From Thalassotalea insulae (GTDB taxonomy: Bacteria; Pseudomonadota; Gammaproteobacteria; Enterobacterales; Alteromonadaceae), in the NCBI RefSeq assembly GCF_030161395.1, contig NZ_BSST01000001.1:1860001-1924000 (forward strand): a stretch of 64,000 nucleotides of DNA, read 5' to 3'. Shown in pieces: positions 26,656 through 33,548 of the stretch. Every line of letters begins with the position of its first letter. Position 1 is the first letter of the stretch. The notes under the pieces were generated by a model. The model was not told the origin of the DNA. It made no database searches and was given only the letters and a program-made list of their open reading frames with translations. The position numbers and the translations under genes were made by a program.

Positions 26656-26696
26656 AATTAAACAGGTTTGAGGTCAAACCTCTTACCTGTTTAATT
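26656..26696. promoter_or_regulatory. Nested palindrome upstream of the lipase gene
   Basis: AATTAAACAGG (26656-26666) and CCTGTTTAATT (26686-26696) are perfect inverted arms, with a second, inner palindrome AGGTTTGA/TCAAACCT between them. It lies 33 bp upstream of ATG 26623. It could be an operator or a leader-RNA structure. Confidence 0.5.
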
Positions 26697-26923
26697 TAGT
26701 TTTAACAGCCAGTTAATCTTTTGCAAGGTAAAAAAACGACGAAAATTCATACATATCTGCCATCAGATTTAAGTCTGTATTAAGTAGTTACTCTAAACCT
26801 AGTCGGATCACTTTAAACTAAATAAGCAGTTGTAATTACGGAAAGGGCAATGGTGTTTAAAACGTGGACACCTACCTATTACACTTTTTACCTAAAAATA
26901 GATAAAAAGCATAAATTTACAGT

Positions 26924-27070
26924 TTATTCAGTAGAACCAGCATGTAAAAGGACCGGCTGATCAACTAACAGCAGGTTGCTCAAATGCTGGCAACACTTAA
27001 AAGCTTCTATCAGAAATCGCCACTCTGGCTGCTGAAGAATTTGCTCCAAAATGGTGTTAATTACAGGCAT
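26924..27070 (-). CDS. Possible small ORF (48 aa), unrecognised
   Basis: ATG 27070 opens a 48-residue frame starting MPVINTILEQILQQPEWRF and ending LLHAGSTE, with amphipathic helix character. No SD is visible and a terminator hairpin sits directly upstream, so it may be a chance frame or the remnant of a larger gene. Confidence 0.2.
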   Translation of the reverse strand: MPVINTILEQILQQPEWRFLIEAFKCCQHLSNLLLVDQPVLLHAGSTE

Positions 27071-27071
27071 A

Positions 27072-27100
27072 AAAAAACCTCGTGAGTACGAGGCTTTTTT
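27072..27100 (-). terminator. Terminator of the CocE/NonD hydrolase gene
   Basis: AAAAAACCTCG-TGAGTA-CGAGGCTTTTTT: a short GC stem flanked by A and T runs, 19 bp after the minus-strand stop at 27119. It can function in both directions. Confidence 0.88.
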
Positions 27101-27118
27101 AACGCTGGGTTAGACACT

Positions 27119-28990
27119 TTATTTCAACACAGAGAGCTCTATCTGACTAGCATTACCTACCTGATGATAAATCCTGTGATCCGCTTTAACAAAATCAGCT
27201 TCCATCGCCTTAAAGATATTATCAACATAGTGTTGCGGGTTACGATCCAGGAACGGGAACATGCTGCTTTGTACCAGAATTTGCAGTTTGTGACCGCGCT
27301 TAAAGGTATGCATGACATCATAAAGCTCAAAATTCACCGGCGTAACCTGGTTTGGCACAAAAGGTTTAGGCTCAGTCATCGAGTCACGAAAACGGCCACG
27401 AATTGACCCCCAACGCACCAGCTCATGCCGATTACCTAGAGTTTTATCCAGTTTGTTATTGTTTTCATCTTTTGCCGGAAAGACATCGACTAACTTAACG
27501 ATCAGATCGGCCGCCGACTGAGAAGTACTAAACTGCAATTTCAGCTCAATATTGCCAGATAAGGTCATATCTTCGGTTAACGGTTCAGTCTCAAAAATCA
27601 AAACATCCGGACGACGAGCAGCAAAACGCTGATCTTCTGCCATATATTCACGATCCCAACCGCGACCGATTTTTTTCGAATGAGGAACCGGCTTATTTGG
27701 ATCGCTTAGATATTCAGAAAAGCTATTTTTAACTTTTGGCTTGTCGGCGCTCAGGCTTTCATTGGCCTGTAAATACAAAGTTTGTTTAGTTACCGCGTTC
27801 GGCGGCCATTGCTCAAAGCGTTGCCAACGGTTTGCGCCAGTATCAAACACTGTTGCTTGAGCTATATAAGCATCATCACCAGATTTTAAATGTTGATTAA
27901 AAAAAGGTAACAAGACATTTTTCTGAAACCAGTCACTGGTATTAAAGCCATTGTCTGCTTCGCCCATTTTATTACCGTCATCTCTATTCCATTGGCCGTG
28001 GAACCAAGGCCCCATCACTAGTTGTATATGGTCTTTTTGATTACCATGAGACATGGTTTGATAGGTTTTAAGTGGGCCGTATAAGTCTTCAGTATCATAC
28101 CAACCACCGACTATTAGAGTCGCCGGTTTAGTATTATTTAAATGCGGCAGTAAATTGCGTGACTGCCAGTATTGATCATAATTGGGGTGCTCTGTTAATT
28201 CATCCCAGAACGGACGCTTATTATGAAAATAGCTTTTATTAACGTTAGATAACGGCCCTAAATCAAGAAAAAACTGGTAGCCATCGTGAGTTGCCATATC
28301 CTGACCTTCTGGCCAATAGCTATGTTTTTCTTTCGGGAAATTATCAAAAGTATCAAAAAAGACAAAAGCCATCGGCAAGGCAAAAGCGCCATTACGGTGA
28401 AAATCATCAAAAAACCAGTCAGCAATCGGTGCTTGTGGTGAAATGGCTTTTAATGCCGGATGAGCGTTAATAGAGGCGACAGAAGTGTAATAACCTGGAT
28501 AAGATGTTCCCCACATGCCAACCTTACCGTTATTGCGCTCAATGTTTTTCACTAACCATTCGATACTGTCATAGGTATCGGTGGCATCATCAACCGCATT
28601 TTTGCCGCGCAGGTAAGCATCTTGTGGTCGCATATTGACATACTCGCCTTGAGAGCGAAATCGCCCTCTGACATCTTGAAAAACAAAGATAAACCCCTCT
28701 TTTTCAAATGCTTCAGATGGCCCTAAACGGCTTCGATAATTATTAACCCCATAAGGGCCAACTGAGTAAGGAGTACGTTGCATCAAAATAGGATGGGCTT
28801 TTGAATTATCGTAAGGTGTATATACCGTGGTAAAAAGAGTTTTATCATCACGCATTGGGATCTGATATTCGTATTTTGCATAATGCTGACGAATATAATC
28901 CGCCCGCTTATCCGTTTTATTATTATCGGCAAAAACAGCGGTAGTACTACCAATAAATAGTACAGCGACAATTAGCAGTTTTCTTAACAT
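27119..28990 (-). CDS. Secreted CocE/NonD family hydrolase (X-Pro dipeptidyl-peptidase-like)
   Basis: 623 residues with a signal peptide (about 1-21, STTAVFA). The alpha/beta-hydrolase domain shows VFQDVRGRFRSQGEY, the nucleophile elbow MWGTSYPGYYTS, then the aspartate in LIVGGWYDTEDLYG and the histidine in MGPWFHGQW, a complete catalytic triad arrangement. A C-terminal jelly-roll domain (DVLIFETEPLTEDMTLSG onwards) matches the PepX_C/CocE type. Known members cleave acyl esters or amides such as cocaine, glutaryl-cephalosporins or Xaa-Pro peptides; here the substrate is open. Monocistronic with its own terminator. Confidence 0.92.
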   Translation of the reverse strand: MLRKLLIVAVLFIGSTTAVFADNNKTDKRADYIRQHYAKYEYQIPMRDDKTLFTTVYTPYDNSKAHPILMQRTPYSVGPYGVNNYRSRLGPSEAFEKEGFIFVFQDVRGRFRSQGEYVNMRPQDAYLRGKNAVDDATDTYDSIEWLVKNIERNNGKVGMWGTSYPGYYTSVASINAHPALKAISPQAPIADWFFDDFHRNGAFALPMAFVFFDTFDNFPKEKHSYWPEGQDMATHDGYQFFLDLGPLSNVNKSYFHNKRPFWDELTEHPNYDQYWQSRNLLPHLNNTKPATLIVGGWYDTEDLYGPLKTYQTMSHGNQKDHIQLVMGPWFHGQWNRDDGNKMGEADNGFNTSDWFQKNVLLPFFNQHLKSGDDAYIAQATVFDTGANRWQRFEQWPPNAVTKQTLYLQANESLSADKPKVKNSFSEYLSDPNKPVPHSKKIGRGWDREYMAEDQRFAARRPDVLIFETEPLTEDMTLSGNIELKLQFSTSQSAADLIVKLVDVFPAKDENNNKLDKTLGNRHELVRWGSIRGRFRDSMTEPKPFVPNQVTPVNFELYDVMHTFKRGHKLQILVQSSMFPFLDRNPQHYVDNIFKAMEADFVKADHRIYHQVGNASQIELSVLK

Positions 28991-29078
28991 AGAGGGGCAT
29001 CATCCATTATTATTTTTGTAGGCAAAATTATTGTGACAAGGATGAAACCTATAGGCAAGCTACAACCACAAACCACAA

Positions 29079-29105
29079 AAAAAGGCTCTATTAAGAGCCT
29101 TTTAA
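29079..29105 (-). terminator. Terminator of the PEP-CTERM gene
   Basis: AAAAGGCTCT-ATTA-AGAGCCTTTT with an extended A run at its left side becomes a perfect hairpin plus U run for the minus-strand gene ending at 29121. Confidence 0.88.
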
Positions 29106-29120
29106 ATCGTACAAAATCAA

Positions 29121-29987
29121 TTACGAGTGTTTAAAGTTAGCACGAACTAACAAGAAACTAATGCCAATAAGAAACACTAAAATAGTCGAAGGTTCAGGTA
29201 CCTCAACTGGTGTTTTTGTTCTTACCGTTTGGACATTAGCAATTAAGGTATTGTTGGTATAAAAGCGAACATCATCTAATTGCGCACCATCGCCAGCAAT
29301 AAAGGCACCGTTATTAGCAAGGAAGGTACCGCTAATATTAGCGCCACCAAAATTAAAGGTAGTTTGACCGTCATTAATAAAGTTAAAAAATACATTGGCT
29401 GACGTTAAGCCTCCTGTTAATAAAATCCCTGCACCTGAACCAACAAAGGCATTACCGCTAATATTCAGTATTAACTGATCGCTCGCAGAACCATTAATGG
29501 TTAAATATTCCCCTGACGTCAAATCAATGGCTGACACAGCCAGCGCATCATAAGCATTAGCCTGAATAGCAACCGAGCTATTGATGGCACCAAAATCAAT
29601 CCCGCCTAATGCACCGGCCTGCTCATTTGCTTGAGCAATATCTAATGACAATTGGTCAAAGACAGCACTGTTCTCCTTCACGACATCGCTACATTCAGAT
29701 GCCGTTCCGCTAACATCAGCTCCAGCGGTAATATTTGCAGAACATGCATCGCCGTAAACAATTGCACCGCTACCAAAACCTATATAATTGCTGGCCGCAA
29801 CACTGCCATGAATCCAGGCTTCACTACCAAGATTCAAATTACCGCCTACTGGCATACCAAAAAAATCATATTGGCCTACTGCCATAGTATATTTATCAGC
29901 GACACCCAAATCGATTAATCCTGCATGTGCAGATGGCAATGCCAGCACAAGCAATAACTTTGCAAATACCCTTTTAAAACAAGACAT
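29121..29987 (-). CDS. Choice-of-anchor A family protein with PEP-CTERM sorting signal
   Basis: 288 residues. A signal peptide (cleavage near SAHAG, residue 22) is followed by a choice-of-anchor A domain with glycine-rich strands (VGGNLNLGSEAWIHGSVAASNY, GAIVYGD) and the SASDQLILNISGNAFVGSGAGILL region. It ends with the PEP-CTERM signal: VEVPEPST (PEP at 264-266), a hydrophobic helix (ILVFLIGISFLLV) and a basic tail (RANFKHS). Such proteins are sorted by exosortase (EpsH/XrtA type) into the exopolysaccharide matrix. No exosortase gene is in the window. Its upstream region abuts the sigma-54 activator site at 30141, but no sigma-54 promoter points toward it. Confidence 0.9.
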   Translation of the reverse strand: MSCFKRVFAKLLLVLALPSAHAGLIDLGVADKYTMAVGQYDFFGMPVGGNLNLGSEAWIHGSVAASNYIGFGSGAIVYGDACSANITAGADVSGTASECSDVVKENSAVFDQLSLDIAQANEQAGALGGIDFGAINSSVAIQANAYDALAVSAIDLTSGEYLTINGSASDQLILNISGNAFVGSGAGILLTGGLTSANVFFNFINDGQTTFNFGGANISGTFLANNGAFIAGDGAQLDDVRFYTNNTLIANVQTVRTKTPVEVPEPSTILVFLIGISFLLVRANFKHS

Positions 29988-30140
29988 TATATTTCCTTTT
30001 ATCTACACCCTTGAAAATGACAGCGCTATCATACATAAAAACTCAAGCAAAATCTTTATAATTCGTTCAAAAAAACACCACCTCCTGTTAACTAATTGTA
30101 AAAAAAACGGTACAAAAGCCTGGGGCAAGGTGAGGCTCTA

Positions 30141-30169
30141 CTGTTCGCGAACAGCTAATCGAGTGTTCG
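30141..30169. promoter_or_regulatory. Activator-site palindrome upstream of the esterase gene
   Basis: CTGTTCGCGAACAG (30141-30154) is a perfect 14-bp palindrome, followed by a further half-site TGTTCG (30164-30169). The half-site CTGTTCG/CGAACAG is that of the site at 20187-20229. Centres lie about 97 and 79 bp upstream of the predicted sigma-54 start at 30245. Confidence 0.7.
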
Positions 30170-30218
30170 CACAACTAATGCGAAACAAATAATATAATAA
30201 ATTCAATGCATTACTAAT

Positions 30219-30233
30219 TGGCAGTTAAATTGC
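30219..30233 (+). promoter_or_regulatory. Sigma-54 promoter of the esterase gene
   Basis: TGGCAG-TTAAA-TTGC matches TGGCAC-N5-TTGC with one mismatch and has the invariant GG-N10-GC spacing. The start site would be near 30245, 26 bp before ATG 30271. Confidence 0.8.
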
Positions 30234-30270
30234 TTTTGTCTTGGTAACAATAATTACCAAGGATCTATTC

Positions 30271-31308
30271 ATGCCCCAAATAATTACCTTAATACTTACT
30301 TTACTTTTCAGTTCACTCACTTGGAGTAAGAGCGTCACTATCAAACATCAATTTCACTCTGCGGCATTAAATGAAACGCGACCCGTGCTGGTTCATTTAC
30401 CCAAAAACTATGCAGAGCAGTCAGATAAAAGCTACCCGGTGTTAGTGACGTTAAACGATCAAGATAATTTTCATTGGGCCAGCACTATCGTTGATATTCA
30501 GGCCGCAAGGTATGGCATAGATCAGATGATCGTTGTTGGCCTTCCTCACACCGGCAACTACAGCGACGATAACTTTCCTTTTATCGATGAAGAAAACAGT
30601 ATGGTATTAAGCCCGCAGGCACAAAAATACTCAGCCTTTATCCGGGAAGAAGCCATGGCCTTTGTTACCAAAAACTACCGCACTAATGGCGGGCGTTTTA
30701 TTATTGGCCACTCATTATCCGGCTTATTGGTTACTCAGATGTTTACCCAGTATCCACAGAGCTTTTCCGCTTTTATTGCCTTAAGTCCATCAATGCACTA
30801 TGCGCCGCAGTTAACTCAATTGGTCTCCCAGTTTCTTAACACTCACCCTCAGCTATCAAGCCAGTTTTATTTGGCAATAGGTGATATCGAGCACAGCCTT
30901 ATTCAACAAGATTATGCAAAACTGGCACAGGTATTTAAAAACAGCGCCCCCTCAGGGTTGACCTGGACAGCCAGTACATTAGCAAACACCGACCATATGC
31001 TGTCCGCCTTTAAAGGAATCTATGACAGCCTCGCCTGGTTATATCAGGATTGGTCAATTCGCGACACTCAAGCACAAACCATGACGGCAACTGACATCAT
31101 TAACCATTATCAACAACTCAGCCAGCGACTGCATTATCCAATTAAACCACGGGAAAAAAATATGCGCGGACTCAGCTGGTTTCTGGCGGAAAAACTCGCT
31201 CAGCCTAATGCTGCTCAACAAGTATTACAGGCCAGTTTGCATTTTTATCCTGATTCAACGGCTATCCAACATGCGCTAAAAGAACTTAAACTAAGTAATA
31301 CGAAATAA
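30271..31308 (+). CDS. Secreted esterase (PF00756 esterase-D/ferri-siderophore-esterase-like) with helical C-terminus
   Basis: 345 residues from ATG 30271 (AAGGA seven bases upstream); a TTG at 30241 lies within the predicted promoter region and is not the start. A signal peptide (about 1-19) is followed by an esterase domain: RPVLVHLPKNYAEQSDKSYPVLVTLND, then the elbow FIIGHSLSGLLV, with an Asp/His pair later (ANTDHMLSAF). The last 90 residues are helical and TPR-like (MRGLSWFLAEKLAQPNAAQQVLQ). The family includes enterobactin and bacillibactin esterases and S-formylglutathione hydrolases. A sigma-54 promoter and the palindrome shared with the ABC-export operon suggest co-regulation with the exporter. 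Confidence 0.85.
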   Translation: MPQIITLILTLLFSSLTWSKSVTIKHQFHSAALNETRPVLVHLPKNYAEQSDKSYPVLVTLNDQDNFHWASTIVDIQAARYGIDQMIVVGLPHTGNYSDDNFPFIDEENSMVLSPQAQKYSAFIREEAMAFVTKNYRTNGGRFIIGHSLSGLLVTQMFTQYPQSFSAFIALSPSMHYAPQLTQLVSQFLNTHPQLSSQFYLAIGDIEHSLIQQDYAKLAQVFKNSAPSGLTWTASTLANTDHMLSAFKGIYDSLAWLYQDWSIRDTQAQTMTATDIINHYQQLSQRLHYPIKPREKNMRGLSWFLAEKLAQPNAAQQVLQASLHFYPDSTAIQHALKELKLSNTK

Positions 31309-31396
31309 TTCGTTCTTTGTCGCTTTATTGATTTTTTAGTGGTAAGTTTTTCAGTAAATTCAGAAAGCTTACTTTTTGGCTAACTGGCAAAATCCA

Positions 31397-31425
31397 AAAA
31401 AATTAACAAAAAATTAACAAAAAAT
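31397..31425. repeat. Short 11-bp tandem repeat
   Basis: The unit AAAAAATTAAC occurs twice in direct succession followed by a partial third copy, just upstream of ATG 31436. It may act as an A-rich promoter or leader element. Confidence 0.5.
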
Positions 31426-31435
31426 AGAGTTAACG

Positions 31436-31903
31436 ATGAAAAAATTTTTAACCATCGCATTATTGCTGATTGTCTCAAACTTAGCCGCAGCAAAAGAAGT
31501 TAAAACAGACCTTAACACACTGGCACAAGACTACTTTACTAAAATGATGGCAACTCAAGCGCCAAATGCTACAGCACAAGATATTGAAAACTTTTTGGCG
31601 TTAATGACTGACGATGTTGGCTCGACACATTTACCTTATGTTACCGATGACAGCCGCCAGCCCGATGGCAAGGCTCAAATGCGCCAAGGCATGAGCTTTT
31701 ATCTCGGCGCACATACAGAGTACAGCGCAAAAATATTAAACACCTTTGTTTTTAATGACACTGCGATTGCCGTGCGTTATCGAAATAGTGCCAAAGGTAT
31801 TCATCCGCAAAACAAGCAGCCGATTAACTATACATCAACCATGATGGACGTACTGGAAATCGAAAACGGTAAAATCGCCGTGATCAGAAAATACCACGAA
31901 TAA
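31436..31903 (+). CDS. Secreted SnoaL/NTF2-like protein
   Basis: 155 residues with a signal peptide ending NLAAAK (about residue 19). The mature domain fits the SnoaL-like NTF2 fold: an N-terminal helix (LAQDYFTKMMATQAP), FLALMTDDVGSTHLPY, then a beta sheet ending MMDVLEIENGKIAVIRKYHE. Members range from polyketide cyclases to isomerases, and many have no known activity. The gene stands alone after the sigma-54 controlled esterase gene, 127 bp away, so read-through from that promoter is possible. Confidence 0.72.
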   Translation: MKKFLTIALLLIVSNLAAAKEVKTDLNTLAQDYFTKMMATQAPNATAQDIENFLALMTDDVGSTHLPYVTDDSRQPDGKAQMRQGMSFYLGAHTEYSAKILNTFVFNDTAIAVRYRNSAKGIHPQNKQPINYTSTMMDVLEIENGKIAVIRKYHE

Positions 31904-31930
31904 ACTATAATAATCATACCAATAACTGTG

Positions 31931-31960
31931 CAGATTATTAGCAACTTGCTTGATAATCTG
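31931..31960. repeat. Hairpin-forming repeat
   Basis: CAGATTAT and ATAATCTG enclose AGCAA/TTGCT, giving a nearly continuous 13-bp stem. It follows ATACCAATAA, similar to the ACCAATTG ends of the repeat at 32857. Probably a solo repeat fragment; a weak terminator role is possible. Confidence 0.45.
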
Positions 31961-32015
31961 TCACTCTATTAAATAATTGTTTTGTTTATCATCATAATTG
32001 AGACAGGAGCGAGTA

Positions 32016-32411
32016 ATGTATAACACTATCGTTTGCGCTATTGAAGCCAGTAAAGAAGGCAAAGAAATATTAGCAAAAGCACACGAGTTTTCACAAATTC
32101 ATCAGGCACAACTGTTTGTCATCCATGTTATTCCATATAGCTTGCTCCCTAAAGATTATCAAAAAGAATTAAAAGAAAATACTTTACCTGAAGTTGAAGC
32201 TATCACATCGTCATTTCAAATTCCGAAGAAAAATGTTTCGATCAAATTTGGTAAACCTTATGAGCAGGTTTGCACTTTGGCAGAAAAAAAGCGTGCTGAT
32301 TTAATTATATTAGGCACTCATTCTAAAAAAGGCCTCAATGCGTTAATTGGTTCAACCGCTAACGCAGTGGCAAATTATGCAAAATGTGACGTTTCACTGA
32401 TGAGAATATAA
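32016..32411 (+). CDS. Universal stress protein (UspA family)
   Basis: 131 residues from ATG 32016, with CAGGAG upstream; the in-frame TTG at 31998 is less likely. One Usp domain: YNTIVCAIEASKEGKEILAKA, QLFVIHVIPYS, and the nucleotide-binding signature LIILGTHSKKGLNALIGSTANAVANYAKCDVSLMRI (G-2x-G-9x-G-S/T-type). It is a cytoplasmic stress-survival protein that probably binds ATP. Confidence 0.92.
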   Translation: MYNTIVCAIEASKEGKEILAKAHEFSQIHQAQLFVIHVIPYSLLPKDYQKELKENTLPEVEAITSSFQIPKKNVSIKFGKPYEQVCTLAEKKRADLIILGTHSKKGLNALIGSTANAVANYAKCDVSLMRI

Positions 32412-32448
32412 CCTACCAGTTAATATGGGAATAAATAGCGTAAGGACA

Positions 32449-32853
32449 ATGAAAACAGAAATGCAGGTGAAGCTTGAGAGCTATCCTCATGCTATCAAAC
32501 CGCTTATCCTAGAGTTAAGACAGCTCATTTTCACTGTCGCAAATGAATTACAACTGGGTGAGATCGACGAAACAATAAAGTGGGGCGAACTCAGCTACCA
32601 GGTTCAAAATGGCAGCCCAGTACGTATAGATTGGAAAGCTAAAACACAAGAGCACTATTATCTGTTTTTTCATTGTCAGACTAAACTGATCGACACCTTT
32701 CGGGAGCTCTATTCAGATTCATTAACTTTTCAGGCTAATCGGGCCATAGTACTGAATATTGATGAAAAACTGCCGGAAAAAGCTGTTCGCCACTGTCTAG
32801 AACTAGCGATGCAATATAAAAAACTTAAACACTTACCTTTATTAGGTGCCTAA
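32449..32853 (+). CDS. DUF1801 domain protein
   Basis: About 134 residues. The pattern HAIKPLILELRQLIFTVANE, then IDETIKWGELSYQV, the VRIDWK strand and YYLFFHCQTKLIDTFREL matches DUF1801 (YdhG-like, structurally related to a small alpha/beta fold). Function unknown. Start is uncertain: ATG at 32425 has no SD, ATG 32449 has AAGGA very close, and ATG 32461 is a further option. It directly follows the universal stress gene. Confidence 0.75.
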   Translation: MKTEMQVKLESYPHAIKPLILELRQLIFTVANELQLGEIDETIKWGELSYQVQNGSPVRIDWKAKTQEHYYLFFHCQTKLIDTFRELYSDSLTFQANRAIVLNIDEKLPEKAVRHCLELAMQYKKLKHLPLLGA

Positions 32854-32856
32854 ATT

Positions 32857-33086
32857 ATACCAATTGAAATAAATATTTAATCAGTTCAGAGCTATCTCAG
32901 GGAAGTTAGAACAAAGCAATTTGTAAAGTTATCAATTTCCTGACAAGCTTCCGAAGGACGAGTTTAAAAGGCTAATATGCTGTGTTATTGATTTTGACAA
33001 GGGAATAACCATTCTCTGCAATCAATGCCTTGCCTATCAGCCTTTTAATTCTCGCTGAATGATCAAATCATTAATTCAATTGGTAT
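32857..33086. mobile_element. MITE-like element with 27-bp terminal inverted repeats
   Basis: The left end ATACCAATTGAAATAAATAT and the inverted right end ATACCAATTGAATTAATGAT match at about 22 of 27 bases. Internal arms AAAAGGCTAATA and CTATCAGCCTTTT add to foldback potential. Flanking TTA on both sides may be a target duplication. There is no ORF inside. ACCAATTG-ended repeats are common in Alteromonadales genomes (known to the reader of such genomes, not checked here). Confidence 0.65.
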
Positions 33087-33124
33087 TACACCTTATTTAA
33101 CTATCAATAAATGAGAAATTAATA

Positions 33125-33439
33125 ATGATTGAAATGTTAGTCGGACTTGATGTCAGCAATGATGAGGTCTACGGTGAATATCGCCAGGCAATGAAGCCAA
33201 TCTTAACACAATACGGTGGCTCTTTTGGCTATGACTTTGTCGTTTCAAAAGTACTACTTTCTCAAGTCAATGAGCCTATTAACCGGGTGTTTACCATCAA
33301 CTTTCCAGACGAATCGGCAATGAATAGCTTCTTTACCGATAGCGACTATGTGCAAGTAAAGGAGCAGTATTTTACCCGCTCGGTGCGTCACACTACCATT
33401 GTTGCCAGTTATCAAATTAACTCTCAACAGCCCGAATAA
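33125..33439 (+). CDS. DUF1330-like protein
   Basis: 104 residues, a ferredoxin-like dimeric alpha-beta barrel type: MLVGLDVSNDEVYGEYRQAMKPILTQYGGSFGYDF, then NRVFTINFPDESAMNSFFTDSDYVQVKEQYF. This is the usual DUF1330 layout. Function unknown. It follows the MITE-like element by 38 bp, so its promoter probably lies at the element edge. Confidence 0.75.
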   Translation: MIEMLVGLDVSNDEVYGEYRQAMKPILTQYGGSFGYDFVVSKVLLSQVNEPINRVFTINFPDESAMNSFFTDSDYVQVKEQYFTRSVRHTTIVASYQINSQQPE

Positions 33440-33548
33440 TATATGTGCTCAAGTGACAGCCCAGCATTGCAGTGGTAATATTCGCAGCCACAAAATATAG
33501 GCCGCTGTAAAAACCACGGATAACAATAATTATGATAAGGAAATACTA

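Larger units (their letters stand above)
26624..27118. other. 495-bp intergenic region
   Basis: It contains the lipase-leader palindrome (26656-26696), about 220 bp with no structure that was recognised, a possible 48-residue minus-strand ORF (26924-27070) and the terminator of the CocE-type hydrolase gene (27072-27100). Confidence 0.5.

Noticed and set aside
29988..30140. Sigma-54 promoter pointing to the PEP-CTERM gene
   Set aside because: No GC-N10-GG complement with the right spacing was found in this stretch on the minus strand.
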